Source: Abscondita cerata
Taxonomy: Eukaryota > Arthropoda > Insecta > Coleoptera > Lampyridae
NCBI GenBank assembly: GCA_030710515.1
Contig: JALBCR010002619.1
Location: 112,659 to 176,658, forward strand
Direction of reading: 5' to 3'
DNA length: 64,000 bases
Below the pieces are notes generated by a model. That model made no database searches. It saw nothing but the letters and a program-made list of their open reading frames with translations, and was not told where the DNA came from. Position numbers and translations under genes: made by a program. Below are positions 23,600-35,212 of this stretch, piece after piece. Position 1 is the stretch's first letter, and each line of letters begins with the position of its first letter.

Positions 23600-24620
23600 C
23601 TAACTGCCCACCCCCTAATTCTAAGCATAATGACACTCTCTTCCTCAGATTTGCTACAGCTCTTGAGAAATCTCTTCGTCTAATCTCATGCCTGAAGGTG
23701 GTGACAATTCTTTAATGTTCGTCAAGATCGGCTGGCAATGTTCTATAAATTTTATTTTTCATTGTCCCCCACAAAGAATAATCCAATAGGGATAAGTCAG
23801 GCGACGGCGCCGGCCAGCGTGCATCGCCATTATTAGCAATGACGTGATTGGGAAACATTTCCTACAAGCATTCCCCAACCCGTCCAGCATTATGGGACGG
23901 TGCGCCATCTTGTTGAAACCAGATAGCGTTCAAACGCTGAAGAGGAACATTGTTATCCATACAATCTGTGAGAAATGTCCTCAGACAATTTAGGTACCTA
24001 TCAGCATTTAAATTATCCTCGTATATGTAAGGACCTATTATTGTATCGCCCAATAAACCGACCAGAACGTATTTGTGGTCGCCGTTCTTGAAATTGATAG
24101 GGATTTTCAATTGACCAGTAATGTTTATTGTGGCGATTAAACATTCCTGTATTAGTGAACTTACATTCATCAGACCATATCACATTGTTAAGAAAGTTTG
24201 GGTTGTCCTGTACAAAAAGTTATCCGTCGTTCACGATCTCCGGGATGAAGCGTTTGTGACATATGAATTGCCCAAGGCCGATATTTGTGTTTTTTAGGGT
24301 TCTCCAAACAACCTGATGTGACGGCAAATTTAGCTGGGTTGCAATTTCTCTTGAGGAGACAGATTGATTGTCTTGCACCTAATTAAGAATTAAATGATGA
24401 ACAATTTTGGTATTTGTAGACATGCAAAAGTTTTACCGCCTGCAAAATTTCTTGCTCATGTTCATTAGGCCTATCGCCATATTCTTCTCTAGGTTTTATA
24501 AATGACCCATATTGGCCCAAGATTTTATGCAGCAAAGAAAAATATCTCAAATTGGGATGTTGTCGCTTTGTAGCATTCTCTTTGTTTTTCACTTGAAAAG
24601 GACATTTTCGCAATAAAACT
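23600..24620 (-). pseudogene. DDE transposase with DUF4817-like N-terminus, decayed
   Basis: On the minus strand the blocks run in order. An N-terminal region (about 24610-24380) leads to a helix-turn-helix VSSREIATQLNLPSHQVVW at about 24365-24310. IWSDECKFTNTGMFNRHN follows at about 24190-24140, with the first Asp of the catalytic triad. GLLGDTIIGPYIYEDNLNA is at about 24065-24010. IWFQQDGAPSHNAGRV is at 23930-23880, with the second Asp. WPAPSPDLSLLDYSLWGTM is at about 23815-23760, with the third acidic residue. The C-terminal CLELGGGQLEHI is near 23625-23590. Frames change at least three times and stops intervene (one right after GRVGECL), so the protein is not made. The order and spacing match IS630/Tc1-like transposases that carry a DUF4817 domain in insects. 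The transposase lies wholly between the two long arms. Confidence 0.8.
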
Positions 24621-24653
24621 AGCACAAGCTTAAATATTAAGACATGAAATATT

Positions 24654-25162
24654 ATCAAACTGTCAAAATTTTGTTGACAACAAAAGAACGTTGTTTTTTT
24701 TATACCACTACTTGCAAAAAATGAAAAATTGGATTTTTGGCAAAAATGTGATACTAGACTACTAAGTGTGATACATCGTTGTAAAGAGAAAATCATCTAG
24801 AAATATTAAAATCCAAAATGGCGTTCATAAGAAAAAATTAAGTTGACAGGTGTTTCTCCGCTATGTTGAAAATAATTGGAAAAGTGAGGTCATATTGGAA
24901 TTCTCCATGATAAAGTGTCTGAATAATGTCTTGATTAGAAATGTCTAATCTGATTAGTTTATCGGCAAAAAATTAAAAACAAAAATCTGAAATTTTCGTT
25001 TTTTTTTCGATATTTTCAAAATTACTGGAGATATTTCATATTTCTTTTCAGATTGTAATTCAGCATAAAAATGCGCAACTTTGCCCCAATTTAACCAACA
25101 TCGTATCTCTTAAGATAAGCGAGATCCCCATAGTGGTACTCGAAAAACGGACAGCCTGTATA
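24654..25162 (-). repeat. Right terminal inverted repeat of the 2.16-kb element
   Basis: About 509 bp, the mirror of 22998-23500. The outer end reads ...GGACAGCCTGTATA. Confidence 0.85.
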
Positions 25163-25164
25163 CA

Positions 25165-25470
25165 CTAACACCCAGATTTCAGTCCCTAGTTGAAGTTAAT
25201 TTTTGGTTAATTTTAAAGGAGACAATTGTCATAACAAGATTGCCATGACATTGATCTCAAAATTTAAATGAACCCGTGACTGAAATACTGCCCGTTAGTC
25301 GTTGTCACACAAATCATAATAACTACGAAACACAAAGTCTTATTCAACTACGACGCTAATTTAACGACAGTCACGAAACAACTAAACAAATCGGGATAAT
25401 TGGTACATTTTATTCATATGCGTTGCGTATCTTCCCCAATCTTTCAAGGGTATTACAAAAGCATATCTGT
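25165..25470. repeat. Diverged dispersed repeat, also at 61955-62383
   Basis: 25195-25330 (AATTTTTGGTTAATTTTAAAGGAGACAA ... GTGACTGAAATACTG) matches 62190-62300 in direct orientation. 25385-25450 (GTACATTTTATTCATATGCG) matches 61985-62040 in inverted orientation. It abuts the transposon at 22998-25162. Confidence 0.5.
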
Positions 25471-26058
25471 TACATTTCTCCGGTTAAACTGAGACTTTGT
25501 AATGGTTTTTATATGAAGGCGACTTTTCTCACAGAAACTGCAAACTTTAATGAATTAATTAATATTACATTTTGTCCTATTTTCGTCATTGCTTTGCCCT
25601 TTAGCAAACTGATGCGTCCATAATAAAATTACAAACATTACCCTAAGCTCTAATTATTATAGTCAACCGTATCTTGCGACATCCCCTACAGTTGTCCATC
25701 AATCAAAATTAGAATTAGGGCGCTCACAAACAAAAAGAAAATGAGTTTGATACATTTATCTTCACTTGCTTAGTAATGAATTTTCATAAAATGAGAAGTA
25801 ACACCTGCCCGAAAGTCTACTTCTAAGTTATAATTTTGTGCTTATTTTCTTTCCAGACTCTTAAGAAATATTTATAACAAAATTGCGTTAACTGTGTAAA
25901 CTACAATCTCGTTGAAGTATCGATTTCTGAAATACGATTAATGTTAATGTGAGCATAAAAGTAAATCCTAAATCTCACTACAAATATTACGGCGTTAAAA
26001 CCACGTTTATTATTACCTATTTGAAATAATAAATAATTTTGCGAATTAAATCAATATA

Positions 26059-27347
26059 CGAGGATGTATTAACATCTAGTTAGCCTAGACCAGTTCCTTG
26101 CATAAACAAAATATTGCGTTACCATAGCAACGAACAATAACTTATTAGAAGTGTCAGTGTAAAGTTTGACGTCAAAAAAGTAAACCAGAGTCACGCAATA
26201 AATTAAATGAAAAAAATATGTCCATCGAAATTGTGAAAATCAAAAAATTGGAGTATCGAGCCATCATCAAGTACCTGTATTTGAAAGGGTTAAGAGGTAA
26301 GCAGATTTACGAAGATATGCTTAATACCCTTGGTGATCAATGTCCTTCGTATGCGACCGTCAAAAATTGGAATGCAAGCTTCAAAAGAGGTAAATTTTCC
26401 ATTGAAGATGATGACGGATCGGGAAGGCCAGTTTCTGTGTCAGTCCCCGAAAATATCGATGCAGTTCATGACATGATTTTATCAGACCGTCGAATTGGGC
26501 TAAAACGGATATCTGAAGCACTGAATAGTTCATACGAACGCGTTCATCATACGATTCACGTCAATTTGTCCAAATTGACGAAACTTGCTGCAAAATGGAT
26601 CCCCAAATGTTTGAATGTTGGCCAAAAGCGTGCAAGGGTAGAAGCATCGCGTTCGATCTGTGCTCGATTTGAAAACGATGTAGACTTCTTAAACCGAATT
26701 GTTACTATGGATGAGACTTGGGTACATTTCTACGATCCAGAAACAAAGCAACAATCGATGGAATGTCGACACTCTGGTTCTCCAAGACCTAAGAAGTTTC
26801 GTGTCCAAAAATCTGCTGGAAAAGTTCTTGCTTCAGTTTTTTGGGATTGCCATGGAGTAATCATGATTGATTTTTTGGATAAGGGTAGAACAATAACTGG
26901 AGATTACTATTCGACATTACTGACCACTCTACGGGAAAATATTCAAGAGAAAAGACGCGGAAAGCTATCCAAAGGTGTTTTGTTTTGCAGGACAACGCCC
27001 CTGCACACAAATCTCATGTTGCCATGCAAAAAATTCGTGATTTAGGGTTTGAATTACTAAACACCCCCTTATTCACCCGATTTGGCTCCGTCCGACTATC
27101 ACCTCTTTCCTCAACTGAAAAAAGTTAAAAGGTCGTACATTTTCTTCCAACAAGGATGTAATAGAAGCTGTGGAGGTCTGGTTTGCAGAGCAAGAAGTAA
27201 CATTTTTTTTAAAGGTCTAGAGACGTTGCAAGTTCGCTGTAATAAATATATCCAATTAAGAGGAGAATATGTTAAGAAATAAAATATTTTGACATTGAAA
27301 TTTTGTTTGGTTCTATAGTAGGCTAACAATTTTTCAATATATCCTCG
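26059..27347 (+). mobile_element. mariner element, copy A
   Basis: A 1289-bp element with TA at 26057-26058 and 27348-27349. Its ends are imperfect inverted repeats of about 28 bp: CGAGGATGTATTAACATCTA at the left, the complement of CGAGGATATATTGAAAAATT at the right, both followed by a TTAGCCTA block. It contains one transposase gene. Copies B (30322-31567) and C (47940-49214) are almost identical. Confidence 0.92.
26218..27282 (+). pseudogene. mariner DD34D transposase, frameshifted
   Basis: A continuous frame of 275 codons runs from 26218 to 27045, followed by a shifted remainder. The N-terminal part has the mariner helix-turn-helix region (YLKGLRGKQIYEDMLNTLG, then CPSYATVKNW). The linker GRPVSVSVPENIDAVHDMI precedes the catalytic core, which begins RIVTMDETWVHFYDPETKQQ with the first Asp at about 26711. 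A one-base loss in the T run near 26985 shifts the frame, so the QDNAPAHKSH block (second Asp) is read out of frame as RTTPLHTN. The third block SPDLAPSDYHLFPQLKK lies at 27073-27126 in the remainder. Usual length is about 345 residues. The copy has an extra A before the start, so the first Met is that of MSIEIV. Inactive as read, but close to intact. Confidence 0.9.
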
Positions 27348-27351
27348 TATG

Positions 27352-28289
27352 TATTTAATTTCGCGATATTTTTTTTTCACTGCTTTTCATTTCAATTCAG
27401 TAGCTTCAAGAAAAATTAATCTTCAATTACCATTTTAAGTAAATCGTTCGTAATTCAATAAAAAACAACCTGAAAACTGAATCTGAATGATGAAAAAGTA
27501 GCTTCGAGATCAGCGCAGAATAAATACAAAAGTGATCCAAAAATAAGAATTGGGATTGAAGATTCATGAGCAATATGAATGGATATACATTAAGTTGGTG
27601 TACATTGCATGTGAAATTGTTTTTACAGACGAGCTGACAGTTTCTGAAGCGAGCAATGTAGGAATGAGCCTGATAATCTAGGTGTGATGTGCACCTTCGC
27701 ATACCAATTTTTCATTAATTCACTTTAAATTTTTTTATGTAAACATTTCATAGTAATTTTTTTAATTATACAGTCATAAGTTTGTTAAATTGCGCAGGTC
27801 TTTTATACATACCCATAAAGTATTACAAGTCATCAAGATCAACCTGATATTTACTAGGAAAATGTAAATAAAAATATTAAGTAACAATAATGGATAAGAG
27901 AATTAAATCAATTACTGTACAAATTTTCACTGTTTCAATGCAATTGATTGGGATTTTTAAGTATGCTCATGTGTGTGTTTGGTTGCCTATATAATCTTGT
28001 ATTATTGTACTTAAGAATTTTTTATTCTCCTTCACTTCTTTTGTATCCGTCTATAAAAGTGTTACTTGATTCATTATACGTAGTTCTTTGTTCGTTTTTT
28101 GTGTTTCCTATTAAATAAGTTATTATTTTACTTTGTTGTTTGTAACAATAACTGTTAAGTGTAAATAAACAATAGGTTATGGGCCCAGAAAGTTTAATAA
28201 CGTGTAACAAAATTTAAGAAGAAACACAGTTGTAGCTAAAGTAAATTACCAGTTTCAAGAAGTTTTTTAGTCGTTGTGAAAGCCAAGAT
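27352..28289. other. No recognisable gene
   Basis: AT-rich. A minus-strand frame at 27427-27702 has no motif and is probably chance. Confidence 0.5.
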
Positions 28290-29110
28290 GGATTTGATTT
28301 GCAAGGCACACATTGAAAAACTTGAATGCAAAGAGAGTTTCTCACTACTTCCCAATGCGTGGACATTCTTTTTTGCCTTGTGATAGAGACTTTGGCTCTC
28401 TCAAAAGATTGATAAGAAAGTACGATTGCATCTACTTGCCAGAAGATTACGAAACCATGATACTCACATTCCGAAAATTGAGACCATTCACTGTATCAAC
28501 AGTATGCTATCTTAACTTATATTGTTCTTATCACCTCGGTTCTCTGTTCACGTTGCTAGGGGAATCTATACATATTATAAAAATACTTCTTGCCTCGATC
28601 TGTTCACATTTTAATCTCGGCCGGTTGTTGCATTGGTAGGATAGGCAACTCACATGAAGGGAAATTGTTAACATTGCTTATTACATCGAAACCCGAATTA
28701 AAATAAAACTCATTTTGTTCTAACTTTATTTATTAACATGATTTTTGTTTAATGAATTGCCCTAATTTACATTCGTGCGACACCTAGGGGCCGATTTATC
28801 ACTAGTAAGAATATAATCGACTACAAAAACTGGTGGCCCATCACAAGAAGACATGCCAATCTAACGATTAAGCAAAAGAGAAATTTGCGATATCAACTTA
28901 GAGGCAGTTCACTTATGAAAGCTCTACACCCGGATATGTGATAACTAGCGACTATATTGGAGGGTTTGCGTCAAAAAGTTTCAAGTTGATCAAGCCAAAA
29001 GCTTGCCCAATGTGCCTGCATACTCAAAGGTATTACTAATCAACAATAAGAAAAATTTTGGAATTCTATTACCACATTACGTCATGGAAAACCACTAATG
29101 AGGAAGCTAA
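28290..29110 (+). pseudogene. Decayed transposon-type ORF with a GHSFLPCDRDFG motif
   Basis: The frame 28313-28510 reads YFPMRGHSFLPCDRDFGSLK, then IYLPEDYETMILTFRKLRPF. The GHSFLPCDRDFG motif followed by a 'vP..y..ii..a...kPF.v' segment is one I associate with a large family of uncharacterised, transposon-borne insect proteins (possibly the DUF7869 group; this name is from memory). Downstream, 28830-28940 contains IIDYKNWWPITRRHA, in the place where those proteins have a Tyr/Trp-rich block before a C-terminal strand region. Stops at about 28638 and 28941 and loss of frame show it is a relic. I cannot assign a transposon superfamily or find termini. Confidence 0.5.
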
Positions 29111-29384
29111 ATACTCTTAGAAATACATGTTTTCTCTTATTATTATGTTTTTATGTTCGTTATGATGAATACGATATGAATAACAAAGAAATTCAAAATG
29201 TGCATTTGAGTTCATTGAATAACTTAGATAGTATAATGTATTTTGAAGTTTGAGTGGAAAACAATATACTCCACGTGTGATTTTGTCTTACATCTCCTCT
29301 AGTGATATAAAATTTAACGATTTTACTGCACCTACTTATGAAGGACACGATTTCCTATAATGTATCAAAATTTTGTAGGATGGA

Positions 29385-30153
29385 CAGTGCCGTTTTATAG
29401 TACGGGCACAACGGTGTGCGCCCGGGCCCGTAGTCTTCTGAGGGCCCGGTCCTGATTGCAATTTTTTAAAAAGTTTGAGAAAATTCTGCTGTGTAACATA
29501 AAAAAAAGAACAAAAAAATAATTCTGTAACATTCCTAAAATAATAAAATGAGCATTCGAAGTACTTTGTAATGGAAACGCTGAAAATAAGTCACATTGTA
29601 TTTACTGATTTATCAATTATTATACTGGGTTCCCAGTTAATACAAAGGGAACTATTTAAGCTGTTTCTTGCAAACTTTGATCAATTTTTGTCTGAACATT
29701 TAAAGCACTTAGCGAATAAAGGCAAAGTTTCTGTGAGTTATTTGTCGTATCAAATATGTGACGAATTTATTCAAATTATGAAAAAACAATTAATGAAAAC
29801 TTTTATAGAAGAAGTCAAAACAGCATCATTGTAGAGTGAACTCCGACATAAGTCACCAAGACCAACTTACATTTATTCTTAGATATCTACACAAAGGAAA
29901 AGTAATTGAGAGGTTTTTTGGTTTCATAATAACTAAACAACACACTTCGGAAAATTTAGGTGAAATGGTAGTTGAGAAGAATAAAGAACTAGGGCTAAAT
30001 ATAGAGAACTGTCGAGATCAGGCATACGATAATGCATCGAACATGTCAGGTCAGTATAATGGACTCCAAACAAGAATAAGAAAACTTAACTGAAAGAAGG
30101 GGGCCCAAATTTTATATGCGTCCGAGGCCCGAAAAGCTTTAGAATCGCCACTA
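29385..30153 (+). mobile_element. Internally deleted hAT element
   Basis: The ends are imperfect inverted repeats (CAGTGCCGTTTTATAG at 29385; the complement of CTTTAGAATCGCCACTA at 30137-30153), with further inverted GGGCCC-rich blocks inside (29424-29452 and 30101-30134). The 8-bp direct repeat AGGATGGA brackets it exactly at 29377-29384 and 30154-30161, the target-site length of hAT elements. At 769 bp it is far shorter than an autonomous hAT but keeps part of the transposase. Confidence 0.88.
29571..30093 (+). pseudogene. hAT transposase fragment (ZMYM1/DUF4371-like)
   Basis: Two frames on the same strand, 29571-29834 and 29836-30093, together give about 170 codons from the N-terminal half of a ZMYM1-like hAT transposase. 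The first holds LFLANFDQFLSEHLKHLANK and VSYLSYQICDEFIQIM. The second, after a TAG at 29832, holds DQLTFILRYLHKGKVIERFF and CRDQAYDNASNMSGQYNGLQ, the conserved block around the first catalytic Asp. About 20 codons between them, including the 'YS.S.D.T.D' strand, are missing or scrambled. Everything C-terminal of GLQTRIRKLN, including the other catalytic residues and the dimerisation domain, is deleted. It cannot transpose itself. Confidence 0.85.
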
Positions 30154-30321
30154 AGGATGGACAGTTTTACATAAAACAGTTTCTTGTGTTTATCTCAGAA
30201 TCGCATTTTTAGAGATATATCGTTTTTTCACTCATTGATTCTATTAGATTTGTGACTTGTACCTTGATGAAATAAACTCTATCATATACAATCTGAACTT
30301 CAATTAAAAAAGGTGTACTTA

Positions 30322-31567
30322 CGAGGATATATTGAAAAATTCTTAGCCTACTATAGAACCAAACAAAATTTCAATGTCAAAATATTTTATTACTCAACAT
30401 ATTCTTCTCTTAATTGGATACATTTATTACAGCGAACCTGCTCTAGACCTTTAAAAAAATGTTTCTTCTTGCTCTGCAAACCAGACATCCACAACTTCTA
30501 TTACCTCCTTGTTGGAAGAAGATGTACGACCTTTTAAACTTTTTTTCAGTTGAGGAAAGAGGTGATAGTCGTACGGAGCCAAATCGGGTGAATAAGGGGG
30601 GTGTTCTAGTAATTCAAACCCTAAATCACGAATTTTTGCATGGCAACATGAGATTTGTGTGCAGGGGCGTTGTCCTGCAAAAACAAAACACCTTTGGATA
30701 GCTTTCCGCGTCTTTTCTCTTTAATATTTTAATCTCCAGTTATTGTTCTACCCTTATCCAAAAATCAATCATGATTACTCCATGGCAATCCCAAAAACTG
30801 AAGCAAGAACTTTTCCAGCAGATTTTGGACACGAAACTTCTTAGGTCTTGGAGAACCAGAGTGTCGCCATTCCATCGATTGTTGCTTTGTTTCTGGATCG
30901 TAGAAATGTACCCAAGTCTCATCCATAGTAACAATTCGGTTTAAGAAGTCTACATCGTTTTCAAATCGAGCACAGATCGAACGCGATGCTTCTACCCTTG
31001 CACGCTTTTGGTCAACATTCAAACATTTGGGGATCCATTTTGCAGCAATTTTCTCATGTCCAAATTGACGTGAACCATATGATGAACGCGTTCGTATGAA
31101 ATATTCAGTGCTTCAGATATCCGTTTTAGCCCAATTCGACGGTCTGATAAAATCATGTCATGAACTGCATCGATATTTTCGGGGACTGACACAGAAACTG
31201 GCCTTCCCGATCGGTCATCATCTTCAATGGAAAATTTACCTCTTTTGAAGCTTGCATTCCAATTTTTGACGGTCGCATACGAAGGACATTGATCACCAAG
31301 GGTATTAAGCATATCTTCGTAAATCTGCTTACCTCTTAACCCTTTTAAATACAGGTACTTGATGATGGCTCGATACTCCAATTTTTCGATTTTCACAATT
31401 TCGGTGGACATTTTTTTCATTTAATTTATTGCGTGACTCTGGTTTACTTTTTGACGTCAAACTTTACACTGACACTTCTAATAAGTTATTGTTCGTTGCT
31501 ATGGTAACGCAATATTTTGTTTATGCAAGGAACTGGTCTAGGCTAACTAGATATCAATACATCCTCG
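30322..31567 (-). mobile_element. mariner element, copy B (reverse orientation)
   Basis: A 1246-bp element flanked by TA at 30320-30321 and 31568-31569, with the same CGAGGATATATTGAAAAATT and CGAGGATGTATTGATATCTA ends as copies A and C. It faces copy A with 2.97 kb between them. Confidence 0.92.
30390..31420 (-). pseudogene. mariner transposase, several frameshifts
   Basis: The frame from 31420 starts MKKMSTEIVKIEKLEYRAII and covers the DNA-binding half to 31019. A one-base loss in an A run near 31050 shifts the frame, so the catalytic half continues from 31022 (ending NRIVTMDETWVHF with the first Asp), then shifts again near 30825 (A run before CTGCTGG) and near 30766 (T run in the ATTGATTTTTGG site). 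A larger internal loss near 30725-30745 removes part of the sequence present in copy A. The remainder to the stop at 30390-30392 contains the third catalytic block. Compared with copy A the start codon region is intact here. Confidence 0.88.
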
Positions 31568-31569
31568 TA

Positions 31570-33777
31570 GATTTGAACCAACAAAGTTATCATGTGCACT
31601 CGTAATTATTAAGCGGTAGCTTGTTCATTATTAAATATATCGAGTGAAAGCGCTCCGTACTTGTACAAGAACGCTCTCCTTGTTATCACAAAATTGTATC
31701 ATCAAACTGTTAACATAAAATAATGCCTGGACACAAAATTATTTGGGAATAAAAATTGATTTTACATAAAATTCTAACCATGAATAATTTGCCGATCAAT
31801 AACAAATAGAAAACGTCATACGTTACATATTCCTGCCACATCCACTGTACTCTTCATTATTTATTTATCAGAGCACACCCAGGCAAAGATTTAGATCGAA
31901 CAAAGAAAAAAAAAACGGATGGAATAAACAATTTGATTGACAAATATCATTGTATGACCGGTATCAAATCGGGCGAGAACATCGACAAATAAAATTAAGT
32001 TTGTTACCTATTATTCACGATTCAAAGCATTTAACAATCATGTAATATACGATACGTTTTATTTTTGCATAACTATATAATCTTGTAAGTTTTACAGACC
32101 GGTCAACATTACTCGCTAAAAAGTTTATGTTTATAGACCACATTTTATTCCACATAAAGCTCATAATAGAAAAAGTCCTTTTTACTAGTTTCCAAATTGT
32201 TTCTAGAAAAAAAAAAAAGAATGTGAGGAATAAAAGAATAAAATACGAGGTACATCAAATACATGTTTGAGATTACGTAACCGTTGCATTGTACAAATTG
32301 TTGTGAAAGAGAAAAGACATTACTCAAAGAATCCTAGCAATAAAAACGACGAACTGAGATCTGTCCTTTGATGTTTGCAAATAATTTATTAATCGAAAAT
32401 GCTGACATAAAAACTAAAATAAAATTTAATTTTTAATTTCCGTAACCATTTTTAAAAACCGTAAATTAAATTTAATTAATAAACTTTGTAATAATTTCAT
32501 GCTTACACTTGCCACTTGACATATTTTTACAAGGTCGAATGCATTCATGGTAATTAAAAACTGTACTGTTTTCAATTAATATTTTAACAGTTCACAAAGC
32601 GGTAACTAATAATAGAAACACTAATATTTGAAGTAATTTAATATTAAAAAAGAACAACGAATTAAAATGTGATCCCCTTTTTAATAAAGAAAATTTTATT
32701 AGTTGGATCTTAATTTTAAGAAAGAATTTAAGTTTATAATGCTTATTTCCTTTGTTTGAAGTTTGCTAAAAATCTTAATTCTGGTAGACTTTAAGAAAAT
32801 CGGAATTTATTAGGTAAGAGTTGGTAATAAACTCTAACATTGACGTCATTGTATAAAATGCGGTAAAAATGCGGTATAGCTTAGGAAAACCGACTTTGTA
32901 AATCAAATTGTGATAATACTTTAACGGCACAAACTATGTTTCGAATAAATTTGTTTCTAAAGAAGCATTTATATTAATTTAAAACCCATGCATAAACTTT
33001 AAATATTGAAATTTATGTGTGGATAATTTGGTCGAGTTGTAGACGATTATAAATACATTGCACGAAAACCCAAATTCGAATTTCCAATCGCGTTCAATAA
33101 TTTAAAGAATCTTTATTTTTGTGGGTGCACTAAAAATTCGTGTTTGGAAGTACGTGCTTCGTAATTTTTTTTCAATGTGAAAATGTTCAACACAAGCTTT
33201 ATGAAAAATTTAAACTTTGACTATTGGAATAAAACAATCGTAATGAATATTGATACGGGTTCTCAAGCGCTGGATTGGCGAAAGTAAATAAAATTCGACA
33301 ATCAATTTTAAAGTACAATTAAAAAGAAATTATTGCAAAACCTTAAAAATCGAGGAATTTAGAGCGGATTATGATTTTTAGAAATAAATTACTATAGCTC
33401 CACCAAAGAAATTGAAACCAAAAAAATATCTAAACTACTACTACGTAGTAGCATCTCTAAATTGCCGATTCAAATTTTAAAGTTGATAAACTATTAATTC
33501 CTTTTAAACCAAAATAAAACATCTAACGTGACATTAAATTTTAAATGCGACCACTATTTGTATCACGATACAAAAAATATATATACAATGTAAATAAACA
33601 ATGATAAAAGTATCGAATTTAATCATAAGAAAGATAACCAAGAATATTAGGTACATACACGATAAAACTTTGGACATTTAATAGGTACAGTGAAACAAAA
33701 ATATCCACCACTAGGATTATCATAAACAATTGCGTAACTAGACCACTACAGCCATACGCGCACAAAAAAGCGCATAT
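31570..33777. other. No recognisable gene
   Basis: AT-rich sequence with no coding frame above chance and no repeat structure that I can support. Confidence 0.5.
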
Positions 33778-33779
33778 TA

Positions 33780-34369
33780 CAGTAAAACCTGATTAAGTGG
33801 GACCTGGATAAGTGAGAAACCTTTATTTTTGAGAGTTGCAATGAGATTCCGGTACTTTTTTTTATTGAAATACCTCTATTAATGGGACTTTTCGAACCTG
33901 GTTAAATGAGATTTGAATTCTAGGATTTCCTCGATGTTTACCTCTATAATTGGGACTTTGTAGCTCAACTGCCTGTATCAGTGAGACAAATTAATCAAGT
34001 TGCGACGGGTTTTGAAACGTTTTTGATCGAGAAACAGGTTTCAGCAACTAGTAATCAAGTACAAACAAACATAACCGATTACTTGAAGTCGTAAAATTTA
34101 GCGTATTGTATTTTTTTTTCTATGTACATAATACACAATGTATGTATGTACTACATACATTAATACCTATATTAAATTCATAACACCAAAAATACGCATT
34201 TTTATTAACATTTCCACCTCTAAAAATGGAATAAAGGTATATTTCGACGTCTATAAGAGGGGACCTCTGTAAATGAGACAACTATGATTTTAAACCTGCT
34301 TATTGCAAAACTGGATTAATGGTACAAAATTCTTGGTCCCTTGAGATCCCAATTAACCAGGTTTCACTG
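33780..34369. mobile_element. Pogo/Tigger-type MITE with regularly repeated motif
   Basis: TA-flanked (33778-33779 and 34370-34371), 590 bp. The left end CAGTAAAACCTGATTAAGTG is matched in inverted orientation by the right end (reverse complement CAGTGAAACCTGGTTAATTG), the classic CAGT...AAACCTGG terminus of pogo/Tigger elements. A degenerate motif CCTSTATAAGTGAGAC/CCTCTATTAATGGGACTT recurs near 33808, 33870, 33898, 33941, 33970 and 34267. A hairpin AATGTATGTA/TACATACATT sits at 34137-34161, near the middle. There is no coding frame, so it depends on a transposase encoded elsewhere. Confidence 0.85.
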
Positions 34370-34371
34370 TA

Positions 34372-35212
34372 CAATTACAAATTTCAGAACTGCACTCAAA
34401 AACAAAAATGGAAAGAATTAAAAAAATTGACATTGTAAATAACAAAAAGTAAATTCAAAAATTTACAGACCATTTAAATAATGCCAATAACATCAAAAGA
34501 CATCTCTATGTTGTTTAAATGAGTTGGGATTTCTAATCCAATTGTGACTGTGGGAACGAACTAGAGACCGTTACATATAATGTAGAGGATTGTCAAAGTT
34601 TAAAGGAGGGTTTGTAAAGATTCATAATTTAACGGATGAAGCTATATTATGGCTTACGAATCTGAAGAAGATCTGAAGTTCAGCAATATTTTGTATTCTC
34701 TGCCCTGATTATCTGCTTTTCCATTACTTTTTTTTTGCTATTTCGTTAACCTACTATTTTTTTCGTCATTGTCGTGACTGGCGCTTGGACCGGTCCATTA
34801 TATGTCGTCATGCAATTGCTGTGGTGTTATATTTTGTGTTCTTATTTAACTTCTATAATGTTTACACACTTAATTAATATTATTACATATGCATACTAAG
34901 ATGGGTAAGGGTTGGCATGTTTATGTTTTAGTTTAATCGTTTTCCTAAACCTTGAAGCAAATGCTTTGCTAAGACGAACCAATGCACAATTGCACACGGT
35001 TTCGTCACCACATTATACAAGTTTATACTAATCTTCTGGGGCACCATACATAACACTTACATCACAATACAATATTTAAAATGTACCATACGAATAAATA
35101 AAATAAATAACATCAATAAATACTTTGTCGATATTATACCTTTATACATACATCGTGTGTCTCTGGCAAGACGCCAGGGTGTTCCTTATTGTAATATTCT
35201 CTAATTTAATAT
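34372..35212. other. No recognisable gene
   Basis: AT-rich. No supportable feature. Confidence 0.5.

Larger units (their letters stand above)
22998..25162 (-). mobile_element. Tc1/mariner-superfamily transposon with ~500-bp terminal inverted repeats
   Basis: The element starts TACCAGCTGTACGTTTATCG and ends as the reverse complement of TACAGGCTGTCCGTTTTTCG, flanked by TA. The left arm 22998-23500 and right arm 24654-25162 are inverted copies of each other over their whole length, with few differences: CACTATGGGGATCTCGCTTA at the outer part and ACAACGTTCTTTTGTT at the inner part occur in both. Between them lies a 1.15-kb centre holding the transposase remnant. Arms of this length are exceptional compared with the 20-30 bp of classic mariners. 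Confidence 0.85.

Noticed and set aside
24383..24796. 137-codon minus-strand frame
   Set aside because: Spans the inner part of the right repeat and the transposase region in the wrong frame.
28022..28210. 62-codon minus-strand frame
   Set aside because: Chance frame in AT-rich DNA; no recognised features.
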